Source: Oligoflexaceae bacterium (GTDB taxonomy: Bacteria > Bdellovibrionota_B > Oligoflexia > Oligoflexales > Oligoflexaceae). Taken from it: DNA of 16,125 bases. Positions 1 to 6,320 of this stretch are shown here, one piece after another (position 1 is the first letter of the stretch; each line of letters begins with the position of its first letter). A program made the translations under genes and the position numbers. Below the pieces are notes generated by a model. The model saw nothing but the letters and a program-made list of their open reading frames with translations. It was not told the DNA's origin and did no database searches. The DNA lies in assembly GCA_947474445.1 (NCBI GenBank), contig CANJJY010000047.1, forward strand, positions 1 to 16,125, written 5' to 3'.

Positions 1-72
1 CAAAAGATTACAAGTACAGATTTTCCATACAGATGTATGACGATCGTGAAGATACCTTTCATGGATAGATTC

Positions 73-112
73 GTCTAGATTATTGTTCTTCTGTTCTAGC
101 CCTCTTCTAGAC
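73..112. repeat. Inverted repeat 3' of the pseudouridine synthase gene
   Basis: GTCTAGA at 73-79 and its exact reverse complement TCTAGAC at 106-112 are separated by 26 bases, just beyond the stop codon of the minus-strand gene ending at 118. It could form a 7-bp stem in the transcript's 3' end, but the loop is long and no U-rich tract follows, so it is not a convincing intrinsic terminator. A smaller perfect hairpin (CATAC-AGAT-GTATG, 26-39) lies further downstream. I see no gene in 1-117. Confidence 0.25.
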
Positions 113-117
113 CTCAC

Positions 118-876
118 CTACGCGAGGTCCACCTGCTGTTTGAGATATTTGATCTGAGCCGATGTCAGCTGCCTGTATTCGCCTGGCTTCAGATCGTCAG
201 GTAAATAAATTTCTCCGTAGGCCATACGAATAAGCCGCACAACCTTCGCATCAAAATGATCAAAAATTCGCCGCACGAGTCTATTGCGTCCTTCAAAGAC
301 GTTCATCAGGTACCACCCCCCACGACTCATGCCAAGCTCCTTCGTTTGAAGGAATTCTAGAGTTGCTGGCTGCGTCACCCCATCTTCGAGGGGAACACCT
401 TGACGAACGATTCCTTCTTCCTCAGGAGTCAATCGTCTGGTCGCGAGAACCTGATAGGTACGCGGAACTTTAAAACGGGGATGCGTCAGACGATGGACCA
501 ATTCCCCATCGTTTGACAAAAGCAGTAAGCCTTCCGTTCTAAAATCGAGACGGCCGACTGGATAGAGCATGAATTTGATATGTTTCAGGGAAGGCAGCTC
601 GAAGATGGTCGATTTCCCTTCTTCAGGCTTTCGACTGGTCAAACATAGATCCGGTTTGTGGAGCATCCAGTAAACCCGGGGAGGTTCGGCTTCTTGCACG
701 GGACGACCATCGATCGAAATCTGATCATGACCCGGCTCAATCTTTATCCCCATCTCCTTGCTCACGCGGCCGTTGATCGAGATTCTCCCGTCTGCGAGCA
801 TCTGTTCGGCCTCCCTCCTCGACGCTACTCCCAGCTGAGAAAGCCACTTCTGGATCCTGATTTTCGTATCTTCTGT
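118..876 (-). CDS. rluB: RsuA/RluB-family 23S/16S rRNA pseudouridine synthase
   Basis: This enzyme isomerises a specific uridine of rRNA to pseudouridine in the cytoplasm during ribosome assembly. The N-terminal S4 RNA-binding domain (about residues 5-60) carries the typical GVASRREAEQ segment and NGRV turn. The catalytic domain contains PVGRLDFRTEGLLLLSNDGEL, here abbreviated around GRLDFRTEG, where the family's catalytic Asp sits, followed by THPRFKVPRTYQV and GRNRLVRRIFDHF. Length (252 aa from this start) is normal for the family. The ATG at 876 was chosen because the S4 domain begins right after it and AAAGGA lies 10 nt upstream; an ATG at 900 and a TTG at 903 are alternatives, preceded by GGAG. 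The gene is last in the scpA-scpB cluster and its 5' end lies inside the scpB reading frame. The family is certain; the choice of RluB over RsuA/RluE/RluF rests on the scpAB context and length, so the symbol is tentative. Confidence 0.88.
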   Translation of the reverse strand, partial: TEDTKIRIQKWLSQLGVASRREAEQMLADGRISINGRVSKEMGIKIEPGHDQISIDGRPVQEAEPPRVYWMLHKPDLCLTSRKPEEGKSTIFELPSLKHIKFMLYPVGRLDFRTEGLLLLSNDGELVHRLTHPRFKVPRTYQVLATRRLTPEEEGIVRQGVPLEDGVTQPATLEFLQTKELGMSRGGWYLMNVFEGRNRLVRRIFDHFDAKVVRLIRMAYGEIYLPDDLKPGEYRQLTSAQIKYLKQQVDLA

Positions 877-1957
877 CATCTTGGTCGATTCCTTTTGCAT
901 CAAAACGGGCTCCGGAGCGGGGGTCTCCGGCAGGCGCTTGAGTGTCGGAATCTCTTACCTGAAAAGCCGCTTCAGAGGCAGCAAATTCGTCTGAAACAGC
1001 CCGCAGACCAAGCCCTTGTGACACACTTGGAGCCTCTTGTTCAGGATCTTCGATGAAGGTTTCAACATCAATTTCATGTTCACCTTCTTCCAGCCGATGC
1101 ATGGCTTCAGCCATAACGTCGGGAGCGGGCTGGAAAGCCGAAAGCGGAGGCAAATCATCCAACGATTGAATACGGAAAACGCGAAGGAACTCCGCTGATG
1201 TGCCAAACATCATGGGACGGCCTGCATCGTCCTTGCGCCCCACGCAAGCAATCAGTTCGCGCTCGAGCAGGTTTTTGATAATGCTGCCTGCGTCAACACC
1301 ACGAATATGTTCAATGTCGGCGCGTGTCGCGGGTTGCTGATAGGCAATGATCGCCAATGTTTCTAGAGCGGCCCGCGACAGGGGACGTTGGCGTGAGGCA
1401 AACATGCGTTCCATAAGCGGTGCAGCCGCTGGTACGGTTCTGAACTGGAACCCAACTCCTTTGTCGTGCTCCAGACGAAATCCACCGTTGCGCTCTTTGT
1501 AAAGCTTGGACAAGGAATTGACCACTTTCTCGATTTCTCCCAAGTCGGGAAGCCCTTCCTCATCTTGAAGAATTTCACCGAGTTCAGAGACTGATAATGG
1601 CTTTGGCGCAGCAAAGAGGACGGCTTCCACCTGCCCTTCAAGTGTGAGGGCTTCATCCCATCGCATCAATCCTTCGCGGACTTCCGCATCGGGAGTTTCC
1701 TCCGCTACGGGAGCCTCGTAGAGGTCAAAACTCAAATCTTCCGGTTCTTCCTCGCCCTCCTCTTCAAAGGAGGGGCTCTCAGGCGCAAACAAGCTTTCTG
1801 GTCGATCCGAATCTAATTCGCGATCAATCTCTTCGGCTGTCCAATCAGGCTCCCATTCCCCTTCAATGGACGCATCCATTTGTTCTGTCGGCTCTAGGTC
1901 AGTCTCCACGGTTTGTGGAGATGGATGCTTTGTTTTCTTCTTTGACACGTCGCTCAA
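737..1957 (-). CDS. scpB: Segregation and condensation protein ScpB
   Basis: ScpB is the kite subunit that dimerises and binds ScpA within the Smc-ScpAB condensin, which compacts and helps segregate the chromosome. The conserved tandem winged-helix core is at about residues 104-270, with LEGQVEAVLFAAPKPLS at the start, then RPLSRAALETLAIIAYQQPATRADIE (split by key residues LAIIAYQQP) and IRGVDAGSIIKNLLERELI, typical ScpB signatures. At 406 aa it is about twice the core length: a very acidic N-terminal extension (residues 1-100, many E/D) and a hydrophilic C-terminal tail (about 275-406) flank the core. The TTG start at 1957 is supported by AGGAAG 9 nt upstream, overlapping the scpA stop codon (TAGGAAG), which suggests translational coupling. 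The last 47 or more codons overlap the pseudouridine synthase gene in another frame, so the C-terminus may be altered by a frameshift (see findings). Confidence 0.88.
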   Translation of the reverse strand: MSDVSKKKTKHPSPQTVETDLEPTEQMDASIEGEWEPDWTAEEIDRELDSDRPESLFAPESPSFEEEGEEEPEDLSFDLYEAPVAEETPDAEVREGLMRWDEALTLEGQVEAVLFAAPKPLSVSELGEILQDEEGLPDLGEIEKVVNSLSKLYKERNGGFRLEHDKGVGFQFRTVPAAAPLMERMFASRQRPLSRAALETLAIIAYQQPATRADIEHIRGVDAGSIIKNLLERELIACVGRKDDAGRPMMFGTSAEFLRVFRIQSLDDLPPLSAFQPAPDVMAEAMHRLEEGEHEIDVETFIEDPEQEAPSVSQGLGLRAVSDEFAASEAAFQVRDSDTQAPAGDPRSGARFDAKGIDQDDRRYENQDPEVAFSAGSSVEEGGRTDARRRENLDQRPREQGDGDKD

Positions 1958-1968
1958 TTTTTCTCTTC

Positions 1969-2772
1969 CTATACGCTACCGACGTCAACGATCTCGGACT
2001 CTTGGTGGACTTGAAGGGGAAGCTGCGATGGTTCGAGGTCACTGCGATAAATCCAGAGAGGACCATTCAAAACTTCTTGATAAACCTTAAATCGGCCACT
2101 TTTGCAAAGCTCGAGCGTCGCCAAGATATAGACCACCAGCTCATAACGCGACTGGAATTTTTTATAGAAACCTTGAAATAAAGCAAAATTCACGCTTTCA
2201 ATGATCTTGCCGAGTTCGATAATCTTTTCTTCCATTGTCACGGTGTGCATTTTCGCTTCGTGCTTAACCGGTGGTTTTCGCTCTGTAAGCTCACGCAACA
2301 TTTGCTCAAATAAAATGACTAAAGCTGCCGGATCGCCTTCAAGTGGCGCTTCAATTTCTGCATACTGCGGCATCAACCTCTGCCATTCAAGGCTCGATCG
2401 TATCTGAACCCCAAACTGTGGCTTTCGCCCTAAATGTTCTGCCGCGCGCTTGATCATTTCGTACTTGATAAGCCTCTCTTGGAGCGAGAAGCGAGGGTCG
2501 TCTTCTGCCAACAGACCATCTTCGCCCTTAGCTTCTTGACCCGGCAGCAGCATTTTTGTTTTGATTTCAATTAAGGTCGCGGCCATCTCGATGAATTCGC
2601 CCGCATCGGCCAAGTCGTCGTATTTTAAAATACGAAGATACTCGAGATACTGTTTTGTGAGTTTGAAGATATCAATATGGAAGATATCGATTTCATTAAC
2701 TTTGATGAGATGTAAGAGCAGATCCAGCGGCCCTTCGAATTGGGCTAGTTTGAGATAATACTGGGTTGTCAT
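1969..2772 (-). CDS. scpA: Segregation and condensation protein ScpA (kleisin)
   Basis: ScpA is the kleisin that bridges the Smc heads and recruits the ScpB dimer in the bacterial condensin. The N-terminal signature FEGPLDLLLHLIKVNEIDI (about residues 12-30) is diagnostic: this helical domain contacts the Smc neck. It is followed by YLEYL...AGEFIEMAATLIEIKTKMLLP. The C-terminal winged helix (about residues 190-250, with FLALLEL-like segment VVYILATLELCKSGRF) matches the part that binds the Smc head. The product is 267 aa, a normal length. The ATG at 2772 was preferred over an upstream TTG (2796) because AAGGGA precedes it by 7 nt and the conserved domain follows closely. It is first of a three-gene minus-strand cluster; scpB begins 11 bp after its stop. 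No smc gene is in view. Confidence 0.95.
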   Translation of the reverse strand: MTTQYYLKLAQFEGPLDLLLHLIKVNEIDIFHIDIFKLTKQYLEYLRILKYDDLADAGEFIEMAATLIEIKTKMLLPGQEAKGEDGLLAEDDPRFSLQERLIKYEMIKRAAEHLGRKPQFGVQIRSSLEWQRLMPQYAEIEAPLEGDPAALVILFEQMLRELTERKPPVKHEAKMHTVTMEEKIIELGKIIESVNFALFQGFYKKFQSRYELVVYILATLELCKSGRFKVYQEVLNGPLWIYRSDLEPSQLPLQVHQESEIVDVGSV

Positions 2773-2836
2773 GCTGGTTTCCCTTGCAAGCCGCAACGTC
2801 CTGAGTCTGCAATTGGACGATTCTAGCCGAATCGAA

Positions 2837-2852
2837 GGGCTTTGGATAGCCC
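2837..2852. repeat. Short hairpin in the scpA / luxE-luxC divergent region
   Basis: GGGCT-TTGGAT-AGCCC forms a perfect 5-bp stem with a 6-base loop about 65 bp upstream of scpA, probably within its leader. No T-tract follows on either strand. Its role is unknown and it may be chance. Confidence 0.2.
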
Positions 2853-2889
2853 GCTTGCCGAGGAACTGAGGGGACTTTCGCGCTTCGTT

Positions 2890-2907
2890 TCCCTAGGATA
2901 TCCCTAG
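2890..2907. promoter_or_regulatory. Tandem TCCCTAG repeat between divergent genes
   Basis: TCCCTAG occurs at 2890-2896 and again at 2901-2907 with GATA between, an 11-bp period that puts both copies on the same face of the helix. The pair lies in the 221-bp divergent region between scpA and the LuxE-LuxC fusion gene, where promoters of both must sit. The arrangement resembles a binding site for a cooperatively binding regulator, but no clear -35/-10 pair could be recognised next to it. Confidence 0.25.
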
Positions 2908-2993
2908 ACTTTACCTCGCTTAAATGGCATAAGCCAACCCCAGCGAGCACCTCCCGACATTGTGCTTCCCTGCAGACGGCGAAGGGCATGACT

Positions 2994-5141
2994 ATGGAAT
3001 CAGGTTGTCGACTTCAAAGACAGAAACAATGGTTAGCTGCCGACGAAAATTCGTTGTTTTCTCCAAGTTTCCAGACAAATTTCGGCGAGTTTTCGGCACC
3101 GAACCCCCTTTTTCGCGCGGCCTTGCAAGAAACTTTCGGCCACGATCATATCCTGCCCATTGAAAGTTTAAAACTCGACGCAAGCTATTGGATGCAGGCG
3201 CTTCACAAAGAACCCGCCCGCGTTTTTCTCTCGAGTGGCACGACACAGATTGATCGATCGGTTTCGCCTTTTAGCAGTGAGGGCTTAAATCTCTACAAAT
3301 CTTCGTCATCGAAGGCATTTTGGGCTGTAATGTCGCATTACTTCCAAAATCCACGAGCAGTTTCTGGCTGGAGTATGATTCCTCCTCCTGCGGACTGGCC
3401 AAGTTCGAGTCTGGCCCAGATGGTCGCTTGGATAGGTGAGGAGGCAGACCTTCGCTATGTTTCAGAGGACATCACGTCCCCTTTGACTCCGATATGGCTT
3501 TTCGCGACAGCCTTTCACTTGGTTCAGTTTGCCGATAGTGGCCGACGTTGCCTCTTGCCTGAGGGAAGTGTGATCATCGAAACGGGAGGGACTAAAGGCA
3601 AAAGCCGTTCGGTTGATCGATCCGAACTCTATCAGCTCATCCAAGAGAGTTTCGGCGTCTTGCCGGACTTTATCGTCAGTGAATACGGGATGTGTGAGCT
3701 TGCTAGCCAAGCCTATGATTTTGTTTCTGCGCCAAGACAGGGTGACACCCCTCTCGCCGAGAGGGTATTCCGCTTTCCATCTTGGGTTGGCCTGCGCGTC
3801 GTTAATACAAAGGGTGAAAGTCTTACCCAAGGCATAGGCAGTCTACTTCTCGACGACTCGATGCGCATCGATCTGCCTTGCCCGATTAGAACAGAGGATA
3901 TAGCGCATCTTCGGTCTGATGGTTCATTCCAGCTTTTTGGCCGCGTTCCTTACACACCCTTGAAAGGGTGTTCCTTGCTCGCTGAAGAGATCCAAACAGC
4001 CGTTGCCCCACCTGCTTCCGTCCCGTCCAGCCCTCCTGAGTTTTGGAATAGGAGCGGCGCGACCAATCTGATGGCCAAAGCAATAAAGCTTAGTGAGCTC
4101 TGGGAAAGCTGGCTGGATCATCCCTTAACTAGAGATTATTTTGCATCTGAGTTGGGCAGCCTCATCCTCGCTGATCAAGTGCTCATCGATCTAAGGGCAA
4201 GCTTGCCAACTCAAAGTCATGAATGGGTGAATGCAGCTCTGCGCGCCGTTGACGGACGCGTTGACCTTGCAAAGCGATGGCTCATCATCCCTCCCCGGAC
4301 CCATTCCATCGCTCCCTTTCAAGCGCTTAGTCTCGCCGGATTACTGGGACTGAAAGTCATTCTGAGGGCCTCGGCTCATCAAAAAATTCCCGCATGGTGG
4401 GCCTCCCACATGCGAGAGGTGATCGATCTTTCGTGGTTACCGGCAGACTTTCGTTTAGGCGAAGGCATTTCACCTCAGATTGATGCGCTTATGGTCTTCG
4501 GTAGCACGGACACAGTGGCTCGTCTGCGCCGAGACTGCCCCTGGCCGATCAAGGGGTTTGGTACGCATCTGACAGCCTCGCTCGTTGCAGCTCACGAGGC
4601 AGCAACGGCCGCACCGCTCATCTGGAAAGACGCCTTAAGTTTAGGACAAAAAGGCTGTATGAGCTCCCGGATTCTCTTCATCAGCGATTGGGATGCCAAG
4701 GATAGCAAAGAAATTTTGAGGGTCATGGAGGAAGCTAGTCTTTCTTTTCAAGACGCTTTGTCTTTGCCTCAGAGCCTCGCTCTCGTGCATGCTAGTTATC
4801 AGTGGCGAAGAGAAAATCGCGGCGTTATCTCTCGCAAACAGCCCGGAAGTCCTTTGTTGATTTTAGAGTCTTGGAGTCCCGACCGATCGCTTGAATCCTA
4901 TCTCTGCGATCGCCCCTGGTCGTTGCCACTGATTGGTGTATCGCGGCAACAAGGAGTTGATTTCGCAGAGTGGATTACGCAGCAAAAGTCGTTAAGACTG
5001 CTGTGCGTGAGCCAATCGCAGCTGGATCATTTTGATTTCGCCAAGGCAGCTCTGACGATTTGTCTTCACGGTCGGGCCAATATCCCAATCTGGAATGGCC
5101 TTCATGAAGGCCGCCCTTTGTTTTCATGGACTGAAACATGA
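2994..5141 (+). CDS. LuxE-like acyl-protein synthetase fused to LuxC-like acyl reductase
   Basis: Two halves of a fatty-acid reductase appear in one 715-aa protein. The N-terminal part (about residues 1-345) is LuxE-like, an adenylate-forming ligase that activates a fatty acid and loads it on a cysteine: SSGTT at 80-84, ETGGTKGKSR from 196, SEYGMCELASQ from 229, and the likely acylation site KGCSLL with Cys326. The C-terminal part (about 360-715) is LuxC-like, an NADPH-dependent reductase of acyl thioesters to aldehydes: a VFGSTDTVARLR...KGFGTHLTASLV stretch, then SLGQKGCMSS with the presumed catalytic Cys555, and a terminal HEGRPLFSW resembling the LuxC end. The LuxC half is the more diverged: its nucleotide-binding glycine/asparagine stretch is poorly kept. 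The ATG at 2994 has AAGGG 7 nt upstream; the ATG at 2988 lies too close to it. No luxAB or luxD is nearby. The LuxE assignment is strong, LuxC good; the substrate is unknown. Confidence 0.85.
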   Translation: MESGCRLQRQKQWLAADENSLFSPSFQTNFGEFSAPNPLFRAALQETFGHDHILPIESLKLDASYWMQALHKEPARVFLSSGTTQIDRSVSPFSSEGLNLYKSSSSKAFWAVMSHYFQNPRAVSGWSMIPPPADWPSSSLAQMVAWIGEEADLRYVSEDITSPLTPIWLFATAFHLVQFADSGRRCLLPEGSVIIETGGTKGKSRSVDRSELYQLIQESFGVLPDFIVSEYGMCELASQAYDFVSAPRQGDTPLAERVFRFPSWVGLRVVNTKGESLTQGIGSLLLDDSMRIDLPCPIRTEDIAHLRSDGSFQLFGRVPYTPLKGCSLLAEEIQTAVAPPASVPSSPPEFWNRSGATNLMAKAIKLSELWESWLDHPLTRDYFASELGSLILADQVLIDLRASLPTQSHEWVNAALRAVDGRVDLAKRWLIIPPRTHSIAPFQALSLAGLLGLKVILRASAHQKIPAWWASHMREVIDLSWLPADFRLGEGISPQIDALMVFGSTDTVARLRRDCPWPIKGFGTHLTASLVAAHEAATAAPLIWKDALSLGQKGCMSSRILFISDWDAKDSKEILRVMEEASLSFQDALSLPQSLALVHASYQWRRENRGVISRKQPGSPLLILESWSPDRSLESYLCDRPWSLPLIGVSRQQGVDFAEWITQQKSLRLLCVSQSQLDHFDFAKAALTICLHGRANIPIWNGLHEGRPLFSWTET

Positions 5142-5149
5142 AATCATGT
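5136..5149. repeat. Palindrome over the stop codon of the luxE-luxC fusion gene
   Basis: ACATGA-AA-TCATGT is a perfect 6-bp inverted repeat whose left arm contains the TGA stop at 5139-5141. There is no T-run after it, so it is not a standard terminator, and the next gene starts only 42 bp downstream. It may be chance. Confidence 0.2.
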
Positions 5150-5183
5150 CGAAAAGATAAGTGAAAGCGTTTGAAAGGGAACC

Positions 5184-6260
5184 ATGTACCAACTTATGAA
5201 ATCGGTTTTGATCAAATCTTCAGCGCTTTCCCTTCTGGGTGCGGGATCTGCCATGGCAGAAAATCTGCACTATTCTGACCTTATGCGACGGGCTTTCATT
5301 ACAAGTTCTTCTATAAATCCTGAATCCGAAGTTGCGTTTCGGATCGCTTCTGAGCGTCAAAACCAGGACATCGTTTCGTTTTGCCATAAATTAGGTCTTT
5401 CATTTAAGAAAAATGGGTGGGAAACGGACCCCTGTGGTCGAGTTAAGTGGCAAGCCACAATGCAGTCAGGAGACAAAAATCCGCTGTTGTTTGTGACGTT
5501 TGGATCCGGACATGAAACGACTTTGCTTTTGAGCGGCGTTCATCCTGACGAACAAACCCCTTTGCCTATGGGCTTTCGTTTAGCGCGGCACCTATTGGAG
5601 CATCCTGAACTCATCAAAGCTGATCAACAGATTGTGATTGCACCGCTGGTTAACCCAGATGGATTTTTGCGAGATAAAGCTCAAAGGACCAATGGTCGTG
5701 GCGTGGATCCCAATCGAAATTTTTTCACACTCGATTGGTACGAGAAATCGCTGGCGACATGGCAGTCCGCTCGGAATAAAAGCCTCCCCCATTTTCCTGG
5801 TCACTTTCCCAACTCTGAGATTGAGACGATTTTTCAGGTACGATTGATCGACGAGTTTCAGCCAGACAAAATTCTGTCTATACACGCGCCTTTGGGATTT
5901 CTCGATTACGACGGTCCAGGCGATCAAAAAGGTGGCTCGCTGACGGTGACCGAAACGAAAGCTCGCGCTTTAGCTGCGGCTATTTCAAAAAAATCGAATA
6001 ATTATCGGGTTGTAGATTATTCGTTTTACCCGGGCTCACTCGGAAATTTTGCAGGCAATGAAAGACATATTCCAACTGTCACACTTGAGTTACGGACGAC
6101 TGATGCGGATCGAGTCGATGAATATTGGGAGCAGTTCTTGCCAGGGATGATGCAGGCGATTTCATATCCTTTCAAAAAAGAAATCGAAGAAAGTCGAAAT
6201 ACCCAAAAATTCTATAGTCATTACGATGATTTTGTCTTGCGCAGTAAAGACAAGTCTTAA
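5184..6260 (+). CDS. Exported M14-family zinc carboxypeptidase (MpaA-like)
   Basis: This is an M14 metallopeptidase resembling the murein peptide amidase / gamma-D-glutamyl-DAP carboxypeptidase branch. Visible active-site residues are the zinc ligands H120 and E123 (GVHPDE) and H234 (LSIHAPLG), substrate-binding NPDG at 157-160 and DPNRNF with R178, and the general base E302 (TVTLELR). The segment PGSLGNFAG before it is typical of the MpaA-like group. The first 25 residues form a Sec-type signal peptide (MKSVLIKSS, a hydrophobic stretch, then AMA before ENLHY), so it probably acts in the periplasm or outside the cell, unlike cytoplasmic E. coli MpaA. GAAAGGGA precedes the ATG at 5184; Met5 is an alternative start. 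It sits between the fusion gene and queA with short gaps, likely in one transcript. The substrate is inferred from family resemblance: murein peptide is likely, but another peptide is possible. Confidence 0.85.
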   Translation: MYQLMKSVLIKSSALSLLGAGSAMAENLHYSDLMRRAFITSSSINPESEVAFRIASERQNQDIVSFCHKLGLSFKKNGWETDPCGRVKWQATMQSGDKNPLLFVTFGSGHETTLLLSGVHPDEQTPLPMGFRLARHLLEHPELIKADQQIVIAPLVNPDGFLRDKAQRTNGRGVDPNRNFFTLDWYEKSLATWQSARNKSLPHFPGHFPNSEIETIFQVRLIDEFQPDKILSIHAPLGFLDYDGPGDQKGGSLTVTETKARALAAAISKKSNNYRVVDYSFYPGSLGNFAGNERHIPTVTLELRTTDADRVDEYWEQFLPGMMQAISYPFKKEIEESRNTQKFYSHYDDFVLRSKDKS

Positions 6261-6261
6261 G

Positions 6262-6287
6262 GCCAGTCTTGCATTCAGGCCATTTTT
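6262..6287 (+). terminator. Weak terminator-like stem between peptidase gene and queA
   Basis: GGCC, 13 bases, GGCC, then ATTTTT follow the peptidase stop codon immediately. The stem is only 4 bp, so it would be a poor terminator and at most partially reduce read-through into queA. Confidence 0.15.
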
Positions 6288-6299
6288 CATGCCATAGTC

Positions 6300-6318
6300 G
6301 GCACCCTCGAAAGGTGCC
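6300..6318 (+). promoter_or_regulatory. Hairpin sequestering the queA ribosome binding site
   Basis: GGCACC (6300-6305), a 7-base loop CTCGAAA, and GGTGCC (6313-6318) form a perfect 6-bp stem. The Shine-Dalgarno sequence AAGGTG (6311-6316) lies mostly in the 3' arm, three bases before the queA ATG at 6321. If formed in the mRNA, this stem would compete with ribosome binding. It does not resemble a preQ1 riboswitch, which needs a pseudoknot and an A-rich tail. Confidence 0.4.
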
Positions 6319-6320
6319 AA

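Noticed and set aside
658..1056. Plus-strand ORF of 132 codons opposite scpB and the pseudouridine synthase gene
   Set aside because: It lies antisense to two well-supported genes, has no ribosome binding site and shows no recognisable domain.
2696..2989. Minus-strand ORF of 97 codons upstream of scpA
   Set aside because: It overlaps the conserved scpA N-terminus in another frame and has a composition typical of chance translation.
2994..5141. Bioluminescence (lux) operon
   Set aside because: Only LuxE- and LuxC-like domains are present; no luciferase subunits or LuxD thioesterase lie in the window.
6262..6320. preQ1 riboswitch upstream of queA
   Set aside because: The leader has a simple SD hairpin without the pseudoknot and A-rich tail of preQ1 classes, and those switches usually precede precursor synthesis or uptake genes.
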